From Cutaneotrichosporon cavernicola (Eukaryota; Basidiomycota; Tremellomycetes; Trichosporonales; Trichosporonaceae), in the NCBI RefSeq assembly GCF_030864355.1, contig NC_083396.1, forward strand, positions 2,976,001 through 3,040,000: a stretch of DNA of 64,000 nucleotides. Direction: 5' to 3'. Shown here in pieces: positions 45,951 to 55,910 of the stretch. The position numbers were made by a program, and so were the translations under genes. The notes beneath the pieces were generated by a model. It was not told where the DNA came from. It did not search any database and saw nothing but the letters and a program-made list of their open reading frames with translations. Position 1 is the first letter of the stretch. Each line of letters starts with the position of its first letter.

Positions 45951-46952
45951 ATGTCTTCGTGCACCAACATCAACCCCGGTCGAAGTGATGCCGAGGACGG
46001 TAAGTCGTGCAGCAGTTCAATCTGATAACGCAGACGTGACTGCTCCGCGGAGTGTCATCGACCACCTGGACTATCCTCATCTGATTGACCTGATCCTCGA
46101 CCACGCCAACGCTGAAACCCTCCTCGCCTTCCGCCGTACTGCCAAAGCCTACGCGGACCGCTGTCTTAAAATCGTTTATCAGCACCTAGTTGTCAAGTCT
46201 ACCTGGAAGAGCCTCATCATCGCTTCCTCCCGCGGAACGGTAAATCGTCTGGCGGGGCCCTTATACGACTTCAATCTCTTTTATCTTGACTGGCACAACT
46301 GGGACTCGAGGACCTGGCACTTGTTTAAAAATTGTCGTGCACTGGACTTCGTCGGGGGGGGGGTCCCGAATGGCCCCGGCCTATCACCGTTTCCATCCTC
46401 GGTCTGGAGCACTTGCGCATCATCAAGTCCCCCGACTACCTGGAGCACGACCTTCCCTACTGCTCCGTCCCAACGTTGGTCATCTTCGGGATACTCCCAG
46501 AGCCCGACTGGCTCTCGGAACCCGATTACTATTGGGAAGGCCCAAATTTTCCTCGCGCTGCAAAGTGCGCATGGACGTTGGAGTCGTTTCCGGTCTCGCT
46601 GCGCTACCGAAGTTTAATCTTCCCGGAGGAGGTGCCGGGCCTCGTTGTCCTGCATTTCTGCCACTTCAAGGCATCTTCTCTTGCGGCAACCTTCTCCTCT
46701 CTCTTGGCCAATATCAAATACATTCTTGAGCACTCAAGCTTCACGACAATCAAGATTGTCGACTTGGACCAGGCCGACTACTCTGATCTTCTGGCTGCCA
46801 AACGCTGCGAAGTCATTCAGGACTGTCAGAGCTACCTCGCGAAAGAGCTCGGACCGACCGGTGCAGGTGTCGCCTGTCTGACCCGAGAGGAGTATATCGC
46901 CGAGTACGGAGCCGAGCAATACCACATCGAGACATGCAAGAAGCTGTGGTGA
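45951..46952 (+). pseudogene. F-box-like paralogue 3, frameshifted at a G10 run
   Basis: Exon 1 45951-45999 and a 34-nt phase-1 intron precede SVIDHLDYPHLIDLILDHANAETLLAFRRTAKAYADR. The frame runs to CRALDFVG at about 46353, where ten G residues (46354-46363) throw it out of frame. The rest of the family pattern continues uninterrupted in another frame: GPEWPRPITV, TLVIFGILPEPD, LVVLHFCHF, IKIVDLDQADY and the tail CLTREEYIAEYGAEQYHIETCKKLW. Total coding length is 2 modulo 3, so one base too few or two too many. Either a recent frameshift, a slippage-prone switch, or a sequencing error in the homopolymer; otherwise the gene is intact. Confidence 0.75.
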
Positions 46953-47628
46953 AGTCAAGATGAGCAACACAGTGAGTCGCGGCTGTCTACCTTTCAGCAG
47001 ACGCTGATATAAGGCGCTGGTCGCTATTACAGCTTGCGGATAGGATAGGATAGCCAGAAGTAGTGTGAGCGTGGATGCCTATGTACGTTGGGACTGTCTA
47101 GGATCTACATCTCGAGTGTCGATAGCTTAACATATGTCTATAGACAATTTGCATCTGATTATGCATCCGAGTAGCTCTGAATGTAGAGCGATTGATTCCT
47201 TTTCCCAGCTTATCACGGGTCTTGGATCACCCGTGTGGAAGTATCTACTGTACGTCAGGTCTCCCACGAATGCGGTCCTCCTCTTCGCTTCTCCCGACCT
47301 TGACTTCCCAAGGGGAGTCTAGTATTGAAAGGGTCCAGAGGCTCCTGCGGCGACCAGGCTTGTATCGACCGTCGAGAACGTTGAGTTCTGTTCAAGGAAC
47401 ATGGCTGGCGGGATGTTGAACGAATGATGACGTGTGTGAACATGGGCTGCATGGGATCCGTTTGCCGCTCACAGGCTCATAGGCGATCAGCGAAGCGCCC
47501 TCGATGGGCAGACGTCACGAAGCGACACGGCGTCAGAAGGAACACAAGGTTTAGAGAGAAGATCCTCTTCTCCATAGCGGAGCCTTCAAGAGGTCTGCTA
47601 GCATCCTCCAGAATGTCTCCATCCCACC

Positions 47629-48604
47629 ATGTCTCAATTCAAACCACTCGCTCACTGTGGTACCACCTCACCGTCAACTGAAGGTATGTTCCTGCTAGGA
47701 CTTGTCTAACGATGTAGGCCGGGGCCTCATCGATCACCTGAGCTACCCACACATCATCGATGAGATCCTGTACCATGCCAACTCACAACTACTGCTCACC
47801 TTCCGCCGAACATCCAAACCCTACGCTGAACGGTGTTTGAATATCCTCGCGCACCATGTTATCGTCTCGCAGACTGGACCGCTGGTGGTCAAATCGTCTC
47901 ACGGAGACCTACCCCGCTTTTCGGGATACTGGGGCGTAGGCCACCGAATCAAGAGCAGACCGTGGTTCTTCCACCACTCCCGCATTGTAGATATTCACGA
48001 TACGATCGGACCCCTCGCTTCTGAACTTCTGGCGCCGTCACTCAAGAACCTCGACACTCTCCGAATCTTATCCAGCGTCAACAGTGTGAAAACCGGGAGA
48101 TATCGCCTCGACCTTATCCACTACACTCCACGCTCTGTGGTGGTGTTCGGAGATCTGCCAGACTATAACCACTCGAACCACGGTTTCTACGTTTGGGCTG
48201 GGACGACTCTGCCCGCCACCAGGAAGGTTGTGTGGGCGGTATCGCGTATCACTCCCTCGGTATCCAGGAATTCGGGGAATTACGTCTTCTATTCGCCTCA
48301 TCGAGTTGAACGGGCCGTTTTGCATTTCTGATTCTGTCACACCGAGGACGTAGAAACAATGTTGGCTCGGCTGGCTCGAATCGTCAGTTATATCGTAACG
48401 ATTGGGCCGTTTACACGCGTCATCATTGTCGATCTGGACCAGGTACATCCCGAGTGTATGGAGCGCATGAGCCAGCTCGTGAGTACCCTCGTTGCAAATC
48501 TCGGAGATCGGGCTGCGCGGGTGACGTTCATGAATGGCGAACAGTACTGTGCTGCATACGGAGCTGGGCAATACCGTATTGAGACTTGTGAGAAGGTCTG
48601 GTGA
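47629..48604 (+). pseudogene. F-box-like paralogue 4 with an in-frame stop codon
   Basis: Exon 1 47629-47683, 34-nt phase-1 intron (CTAACGATGTAG), exon 2 47718-48604. N-motif: GLIDHLSYPHIIDEILYHANSQLLLTFRRTSKPYAER. Family signs follow: SVVVFGDLPDYN, FYVWAGTTLP, RAVLHF. At 48329-48331 a TGA interrupts, created by a 6-nt tandem duplication (TTCTGA/TTCTGT) where the neighbour has HFCHF. After it the same frame continues intact for 91 codons through VIIVDLDQVHPECM to FMNGEQYCAAYGAGQYRIETCEKVW. It could be a young pseudogene or use readthrough; pseudogene is more likely. Confidence 0.75.
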
Positions 48605-49079
48605 GAGCGTAACGTGAGTGAGATGCGATCCTAGTCCCAATCAGGGTGGCTCACGCCCAGCCTAAAACAGATCGAACGCGATGGTATTCGGACCGACGTA
48701 GTTGCGGGAGTAGCGGAGAGCGACAGACACGTCGGCGTTCTTGCAAGGAGCTTGCATTGTATACCTATGCGAGTTATGAGTATTCCAACTTGTGTCTTTC
48801 TGCGAGCAGCGCTGAGCGGTACCTCAAATGGAGGAATGTGGCAGATTAGGTGAAAAGAGTGGGGCAGGAAATGGGGGACCCGCTTGACGCTGGCGCAGGA
48901 CGGCGCATCTGTGACGATACTCGGCGGTTTGATAGACAAGCTGCACACCTTCTTGGTTCGCTGTGACGCCTGTATTGCCCCTAGCAGCAGATGCGGACGC
49001 CATGATACGTCACTGGGTGGAGACGCGGAAGTTGTCATCTGCATCACCATCTTTAATATTCTTGAGAACTCATGCCACT

Positions 49080-49521
49080 CGCCAGTCCACCACCAATCTC
49101 GTCCAACATGCTGCATCAGTACTGGACCGGTATCCCCTCCAGTTCGCATCGGACCGGGCCAACCTCCTCCGGTTCACGGGATTCCGGCTGGGTTTCGACA
49201 AGCTCCATGACCGAAACCAACGCAGCGGATTTCACACATCCTAGACATCTGCGGACAGACCGGTCCCAAGTGTCCTCTAGTGCTTATAGTCGCTGCAGCC
49301 TTCTTGTCAAGATTGTAGATCTTGAGAAAGTCCGATTCTCGCATTCTCAGAATTGTGACTCGAGGGAGCCGAGTCTCGTATCCTCGCCCAGCTCGAGGGC
49401 AATGCGGACCGCCTTTGTTCATTTCTGCCAACGATATTGTCACTGGTATGGGGTGGAGGCGTACCGTATTGAGAAGATTAGTTGTGACGCCCTAGTTCCT
49501 GACAGGGACAGTGTGGCGTGA
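49080..49521 (+). pseudogene. Decayed relic of an F-box-like paralogue
   Basis: No full ORF, but family fragments remain in order in shifting frames. There is an aromatic-loop-like QYWTGIPSS near 49103, then LVKIVDLEKVRFSH near 49305 (cognate to IKIVDLDQADY of paralogue 3), and a tail piece WYGVEAYRIEKISCD near 49446 (cognate to YGAEQYHIETC). The N-terminal F-box-like part is not recognisable. It sits in the right place and on the same strand as the other copies. Confidence 0.55.
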
Positions 49522-49993
49522 GTGAAGCATAGAGACGTCAGCAGGCGCATCCTGTTGGTACATTGTCCTAAGAATAATTCTGCTGATCGGCGGGCTTGTG
49601 GCGAAGCGCACGATATACACGAAAACCCAGCGCCTTTCTTCTCGTCCGCCATATTCCACTGACGGCCATCAGAGCGATTGTGTTTTCAGACCCTCCATAT
49701 GTCCACCATGTGTACTACAGTATCAGTCATCAGATCTTGCAGAGCGGCGCAGGACATTCATTCATCCAATATTGCGCCCCAAGCGCCTTCACGGATGACA
49801 CAATCTCGCCACTACGTACTATCGTACCTTCTTTTTGCATCAAACCACGCTGACGCCGCCCGCATCAATTGCGAGTCGAACTGTGTTAAACCGAAGCGTA
49901 TATAGAGACATGGGATGTTCTACACCGCCCCGCCTCCAAAACACGATTTACCACAGTTCACACCCCTTACCTCCTCCATCGCATCTGCACATT

Positions 49994-50970
49994 ATGGTCG
50001 ACTCTCACACTACACCCAAAGGTGTGTCACCAGCGACGGAGCCTCGTCCCTCTGCGCACTGACTGCAGACCATGTCCTCATCGACTCGCAGGTGTATCCT
50101 CACATTATCGAGCGCGTCATCAGGCATGCGGACGCGGGGGTCTTGCTCGCCTTTAGCCTCTCAGCCAAGGCATATCGCAACGTCTATTCCAAGAACGTTG
50201 CCCGACACTTGGTCATGCTCAGCGGCAAGACACCATGCATCGTTATCACCTCCCACCGTGGGCCAGTCTCGATCCCCACCCTGCCAATGTTAAAGATCAA
50301 GGCCCTCATGAAGCGCAAAGCCGAGTTCTTCAAACACTGCACGACGCTGGACGTCAAGGACGACCTCGCTTCCTACCTGCAGTTCACCCTTGTTCTCCCA
50401 CAACTCAAGACTCTCCGGCTCTTCCTCAACCCAAGTGGCTTCCGCAAAGCCCTCCCTCACCTCGCCAACACCTCGATCGTCCTCTTTGGCGTGTATCCCT
50501 TCCACGACACGGTTTGGTCCGATAACGTCGTCTGGTACGGGCCCACAATCTATCTCAAGGACAAGGTTGTGTGGAACGTCACTGACTTTTACTGCCCCGA
50601 GCTTCGAACCAGCCGACTTGTAGACCTGTGGCGCGTCAAGGAGTTCGTCATCTACTTCAACATTTCCCCGAACGCCCGCGTCAAGAACTGCCTCTTAATG
50701 TCGATTACTGAGACGTTGATTCCCGTTCTCCAGCGCTCGGTGAGTCACCCGAATCCGCTACAGTTCAAGCTCGTGGGCTTTGAGACCCTCTCCCTCGAAA
50801 ACGTCAGCTTTGTCAACTCGTATGCAGAGAGCACCGAGGAGAGGACCCAGTTGGCTCACAGTCAACTCGATAACGTAGCCAACCGCATCTTGTTCATGAC
50901 GGCTGAGGAGTACTGCGCTGAAGTTGGGCGCGAGACTTTTGAGATCGAGACTTGTGAGGAGTTGTGGTGA
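49994..50970 (+). CDS. F-box-like paralogue 6 (tight subgroup)
   Basis: Exons 49994-50021 and 50069-50970 with a 47-nt phase-1 intron (GTGTGT, CTGACTGCAG); 309 residues. MVDSHTTPKDHVLIDSQVYPHIIERVIRHADAGVLLAFSLSAKAYRNV is the N-motif. Then TSIVLFGVYPFHD, VVWYGPTIYLKDKVVWNVTDF, VKEFVIYFNIS, and the tail FMTAEEYCAEVGRETFEIETCEELW ending in Trp. A longer ORF opens upstream at 49915, but its extra residues read through the intron and are not family-like. Confidence 0.75.
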
Positions 50971-51203
50971 GCAATGGGGGGTTTAGGGGGCAAGTGGCGG
51001 TTGAGGGAGGGAGAACGGCCACTTTCGGGACGGGAACAAATGTGGGTGCCCGATCGGCAACTAACCTGATAAACAGGACCTCCCGATAACACACATTCAT
51101 CCACAACATCCACCAGCGGTCCTTGTCGCTACATCTCTCGACTTGACACCCCTCTCATCATTTCCTGATTCCACCATCGGCTCCTCCAAATCAGCCCACG
51201 ATA

Positions 51204-52412
51204 TGGACATCGACAAAGAGAAGCGTAAGAGCTGGCTAGCGCCGGTTTCACAGCTGACGCTCAGCTCCACTTCCCGAATTCTGGATCGACGATAGCGTCT
51301 ACCCTCACATCACCGACAATGTCCTGCGTTGGTCTTCGTGGGAGACACTTTGTGCCTTCCGGTGCGCATCCGAATCCCACCTCGCACGCGTCGATGCACT
51401 CATGGGGGAGCATGTCGTCCTGGCATGCGACACGCCGCCGCGAATGAACGTGACGTCGCCATATGGACGTATCCCCGGAATGCGCGACAGACACTACATG
51501 GACTGGGCGAAGCCGGGTGGAAAGCGCAACGGGTCGGCTCTGGAGCGCTCGAAGCAGCTGATGAAGCACACGCGCGTCGTCGACCTCATCGGTACTGGGG
51601 ACCTGTCGCTGATACCCATCTCGAACTCGCTTACGGGTGTCCGCGTCCTCCGCGTCCGGCCGGACCAGGATAACGTCCAGGTGTACAAGACACACATCAT
51701 GGCTGCGAAGATGGTCGTGTTTGGCGATGTTGGCGCATCACCTGTTTTGTTTGGCGACTTCCGCACAGTCGTCCCGGCCGGCGTGAATAAACTTGTCATC
51801 AACATCCGATATCATCCTGCGCAGGACGGCGAGGTGCGGTTCCCCGTTATCATTGAGCTGTTCCCGCCTGATCTCCCGGAGGTGGTGGTGTATATCGTCG
51901 AACCACGATGGATCAACACGCATCCACCATGGGACCGCGAGCGTTTGCAGCGCCAGCGCTGGAATTCGATGTCGTCCAGCCTCGCGGGCATGCTCCTGCG
52001 CACGCGCCGGCGCGATCTGCGCGTCACCATCGTCGGGTTACGCAGCGTCCACCCTGGCTGGGTGGAACATCACGTGGATAGCGTGTCCCAGCTCGAGGGC
52101 CGGCTGCTCCACGACGTCGAAACCTCGCTGCGAGAGGAACTCCGCCGCCGTCGCGGTCATGATGCTGGCGTGGAGCGATCTTCGGAAGGAAACGCGCGAG
52201 ACGACGCGAAAGATCTTCGCGAGTGGCCGTTCCCTGACGCCTCCACGGCTGTACAGAACATCGTGTTCAGCACGCGTGAGGCATACGCTGCAACACTTGA
52301 CCCGTACGAGCACCTTCTAGAGACGGCCGAGGTGCTCGAGAGCGACAAGCGCGATCCGCCTCTCAGGGAGAAGTGGCCGAAGAACGAGATCATGGGGTTT
52401 GTTGGTAATTGA
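51204..52412 (+). CDS. F-box-like paralogue 7 (shares the phase-1 intron)
   Basis: Exons 51204-51225 (22 nt) and 51265-52412, 39-nt phase-1 intron (GTAAGA, GCTGACGCTCAG); 389 residues. MDIDKEKPPLPEFWIDDSVYPHITDNVLRWSSWETLCAFRCASESHLAR is a diverged N-motif. Then TRVVDLIGTGDLS, AKMVVFGDVG, VNKLVINIRYHP, EVVVYIVEPRW, RVTIVGLRSVHPGW and IVFSTREAYAATLDPYEHLLETAEVLE. It lacks the terminal Trp and has an extra lysine-rich tail. Confidence 0.72.
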
Positions 52413-52586
52413 GAGTCTGCCCGCTTGCGCGAATGGCGGGTTGTGTGTATAGCGATGATGATCGCTGCGGTCAACAAGACTGGGTACTTGAAGGAAATTC
52501 CGGCCGTCTAACCTTCCCTCCTCACATCTCTTCATTCCATCACCCAATCTTCTTTCGACCAGTCTACTCATCCACCCATCATCTCC

Positions 52587-53861
52587 ATGTGCTCGTCGGG
52601 TTCGAACTCGGCATCAAGGTCATCAGAGTTCCCCGTAGCAGCCGTAGCCCCAGCGGCTACCTTCGCTATTCCTTCGCGTGGGCTACCGCCAGTGTTGCTC
52701 GACGTACCTTCCCTCGGTGCAAGTGGATCGGCCCAGTCTACTACTTCAGGCTCGCCATGGTCAACTCCTGTGACGCCATTCTCGCCAGCGTTTCCGTTCG
52801 ACCCACAGACTCCCCAGCTTGGTCACAGTAGTGAAGACGAGAACAATTCCAATCAAGGTTGCGGCAGCCAGACCGATCTGATCGCGCCTTCGTCGGGCAC
52901 GCTGGCGACATCCGTGACCGATCCCAGGAGCATCCTGTCCTCTACCCATTTCGATCTCGTTCTACGGAGGCACGACACCCTCCTCTCCTGGCTGCGCGCT
53001 ACGCACCGTTCCGACCAAACCTTTGTTGGCGGCAGCGTGTATCGACACCTTGAGGTCTCGCACGATGGCAATGGCACTCTGCTTGGGTCCCTGTCGGTCA
53101 CCCCGCACGGCGGTAAGACCCAGCTGGACTGGGCTACCAGAAACGGAGCGTGTCTGGAGCAGACTCGGGTTGTCGACTTGCATGGCGAGCTGCCATTCCA
53201 TTCCTTGGTCTTCTTCACCAACCGGCTCCCGAACCTCGAAACGGTGCGGCTCTTCCCTGACGACGCTGGCAGGTGCATCGACAAATGCCCAACTGTGACC
53301 AAGAACCTCGTCATCGTCGGTGAGCCGAAGGTACCAAGGAAAGATCCCGGCGAGAGCTGTATCCCCATGGCGACGCCCTTGCTCCGCGTCGTCATCCACG
53401 TCGATGCCTTCAGCAACGCCAACAGCCTGTGGTACCACCAACTGCTGTTCCCCTATGGCGCCGAGGAGATCGTCATCGTCTTCACGGGCTGGAAGAGGCC
53501 GTACAAGCCCAAGACCCGGCCTCGTAGCTGCTCGAGCACCCAGAGTAAATCGCATGCCGCACGCGAGCGCTTCCAAAACCTGCATTACGCAGTTGAGCAC
53601 ATCATCACCAAGTTTCTCGGTCATTCCGGGATAGAAACAGGCGGGATCAGGTGCACGATCGTCGACCTCGACACTGTCGATCCCGAGTGGTTCGGCCTAC
53701 CCCACGATGCCGCAGTCGCACGCTGGTTGCATGAGGAGGTCCGGGACAGTCTGAACACTCGCCGTTGGGAGGGGGTTGCCGAGGAGGCCATCAGCCTCCT
53801 CTCCTTCAAGTCCGACGCTCAATGGAGAGAAGAACTATTAGTTGAGCAGGACGGCAGCTAG
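52587..53861 (+). CDS. F-box-like paralogue 8 (long disordered N-terminus, intronless)
   Basis: 424 residues. The first 110 are Ser/Pro/Ala-rich and disordered, so the N-motif is replaced or very weak (SSTHFDLVLRRHDTLLSWLRATHRSDQ). Later family elements are clear: TRVVDLHGELPFHSL, NLETVRLFPD, TKNLVIVGEPK, LRVVIHVDAFS, AEEIVIVFTGWKRP, RCTIVDLDTVDPEWF and a degraded tail. Membership rests on the order of these strands and its position in the array. Confidence 0.6.
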   Translation: MCSSGSNSASRSSEFPVAAVAPAATFAIPSRGLPPVLLDVPSLGASGSAQSTTSGSPWSTPVTPFSPAFPFDPQTPQLGHSSEDENNSNQGCGSQTDLIAPSSGTLATSVTDPRSILSSTHFDLVLRRHDTLLSWLRATHRSDQTFVGGSVYRHLEVSHDGNGTLLGSLSVTPHGGKTQLDWATRNGACLEQTRVVDLHGELPFHSLVFFTNRLPNLETVRLFPDDAGRCIDKCPTVTKNLVIVGEPKVPRKDPGESCIPMATPLLRVVIHVDAFSNANSLWYHQLLFPYGAEEIVIVFTGWKRPYKPKTRPRSCSSTQSKSHAARERFQNLHYAVEHIITKFLGHSGIETGGIRCTIVDLDTVDPEWFGLPHDAAVARWLHEEVRDSLNTRRWEGVAEEAISLLSFKSDAQWREELLVEQDGS

Positions 53862-54051
53862 CTCGTATACATGTAGATTCAGGTTCTTGTAGCGTCCCTT
53901 GTTTTGCGTCCGGTACGTACCAACACATGCAATGTTGTTTGGAAGGACATTCGGGGTTGTTTTGTTGTGGTGACCGGCCAACTAATTTCGCAAGTGGAGG
54001 TCGGCTGATCTTTGGCCTTTTTAACTTGCATCCAATCTCCCTTCTCAGCAC

Positions 54052-55080
54052 TTGATCATGACCGTTGCCACCCAGTCCGCCGACGATCCAAGCACTCTCA
54101 CGCCGTCCATGGCCTCCATATCCCTCGACTCGTCCGCCTACCCTCACATCCTGGAATCCGTACTCGCCTACGCGCCAAAGGAAGCCCTAATTGCCCTTCG
54201 CGGGGTGTCAACCAACCTCCGAGACCGGGTCGACGCCGTCCTCTGCCGCCACATCCTATTTACAAGTTATTCACCCAACGAGATCTTCGGCAAGACCGGG
54301 GGCATACCTGGCCTATGGCCAGCCTGTGACTGGAAGGAGGAGGGTGAGGTGCGAGTCCTCTCTCATGCCCGTGTAGCCGACATAATCGGGCCCTTTGGTG
54401 CGCCCGACGCTCGCGCCTCCCAACTCTCCTCCACCCTCAATCGCCTGGAAGCGGTGCGCCTGCGGCATCACCCGGCCGGGCCACTGAGCATGATCTGTCC
54501 CCTGTCCGCACCGCTTCTGGTGACATTTACGACGTTGACCGAGGTGGGAAGCTGGGACCACCCGGCAGTTGCAGAGGTCGGTCCCGTGCCGGATGGGGTG
54601 GAGAGGTTCGTCCTCAACCTCCGGTACGACCCTGGACGGAGCTGGATGTCGCAGGCTCATATACCGCCGTTCTCACGGCCCAAGTCGCTCAAATATGTCG
54701 TGATCGTGTTTACCGAGAAGACGACCCATCAAGAAGAAGAGGTGTGGTTCAGGCGCGCAAGTAAGCCGATGGGCTTACTTAACTCGATCGTCCTTGGTAT
54801 GACTATGGCGATTCCGAAGGGCGTCGAGTATACGTTGGTGGACGCCGAGACGCTGCGCCCCGAATGGCTCGGGAATGACGGAACAGGCACAATTGTCGGG
54901 AGGGAGGAGGGCGCAATTGAGGGCGCAGTCAAGGATAGCGTTGTGGCCGGGCTCAAGAAGTGGGAGAGGTGGAGTGATCAAGTGGCGGCAGAGGCCGCGG
55001 GTGCCATTGCGTTCCGCACGCGCGCCGAGTATCGCGCCGAGGTTGGCGAGGCTGCGTTCGAGCTGCACACGGTCGAGTAA
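54052..55080 (+). CDS. F-box-like paralogue 9 (intronless)
   Basis: 342 residues, or 340 from the second ATG at 54058. N-motif: SSAYPHILESVLAYAPKEALIALRGVSTNLRDRVDAVLCRHILF. Then ARVADIIGPFGAPD, LEAVRLRHH, VERFVLNLRYDP, LKYVVIVFTEK, EYTLVDAETLRPEWLG and the tail IAFRTRAEYRAEVGEAAFELHTVE. Intact and convincing as a family member. The 830 bases after it (55081-55910) contain only short overlapping ORFs that I cannot assign. Confidence 0.72.
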   Translation: MIMTVATQSADDPSTLTPSMASISLDSSAYPHILESVLAYAPKEALIALRGVSTNLRDRVDAVLCRHILFTSYSPNEIFGKTGGIPGLWPACDWKEEGEVRVLSHARVADIIGPFGAPDARASQLSSTLNRLEAVRLRHHPAGPLSMICPLSAPLLVTFTTLTEVGSWDHPAVAEVGPVPDGVERFVLNLRYDPGRSWMSQAHIPPFSRPKSLKYVVIVFTEKTTHQEEEVWFRRASKPMGLLNSIVLGMTMAIPKGVEYTLVDAETLRPEWLGNDGTGTIVGREEGAIEGAVKDSVVAGLKKWERWSDQVAAEAAGAIAFRTRAEYRAEVGEAAFELHTVE

Positions 55081-55910
55081 GGAAGTGGGCAATGCGGCGC
55101 GGCAGGCGCGCACACTCGTGGGCGTTAACGGCTCCACGCTGGTTCATTGCGACGTCATCTAGTCCCACGCGTCGCGTCGGCGGCGCGTCGCCCTCTGCCT
55201 CACGATCCAGCTGCGAGCTGCGCAACAAGACGGTGAGACCAATCAAACCTCGTGAACCGCCATCGCGACGACGTGGAACAGTAGCCGAGACTGTATATTG
55301 CAGCTCATGGGAGATGCTGATGTATGCATATCTCTGGTACAAGGTCTAACCTGCGGACGTGGCTGCACGTGTCCTCCTCCCGGGCGAACGTGTATCGGTC
55401 CAGGATGGAGGGAGATTGATAGCCGTGCACGAGCTGACTATATCCGCCATGCGCGCCTTGACTGCCCAGCACGACTCCTTGCCTTGACACGAGACAAGTT
55501 CGCCTTCGGCTGGACGTCTGAGCGGCGCGCCACGGCACGAGAAAACCGAGCTCGTTGATCGTCGATGACCAGTAGCGAGCAGCGAGGTGCTCCCCAGCGA
55601 TTGAGCGACACGCCGTGCAGACCCGACGAGTTGGCACAAGAGAGGGCTGCAGCACGACATCAAGGCCTTGAGGATAGGCATCGGGGCCAAGGCCAGAAGC
55701 GCCCACATGCGCGGGGCTGGGGACGATGGCAAACGGCGCGTGGTGATCTTTGCAGGATGGGACTTGGATGATCACTAGCCAGTTAAGTCTTGTAGTTCCA
55801 TTCTCCGTCCATCCTCGCCTGAACGCCAGCCTTCGCGGTGTCGCCGTCACTGTCGTTGAGAACAGGACAAGGTGCTTGGGTAGGCAGTCGGTTGACGTAA
55901 ACCTAACTCT

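Noticed and set aside
49915..50068. Start of paralogue 6 at 49915
   Set aside because: The added residues read through the phase-1 intron shared with four sister copies.
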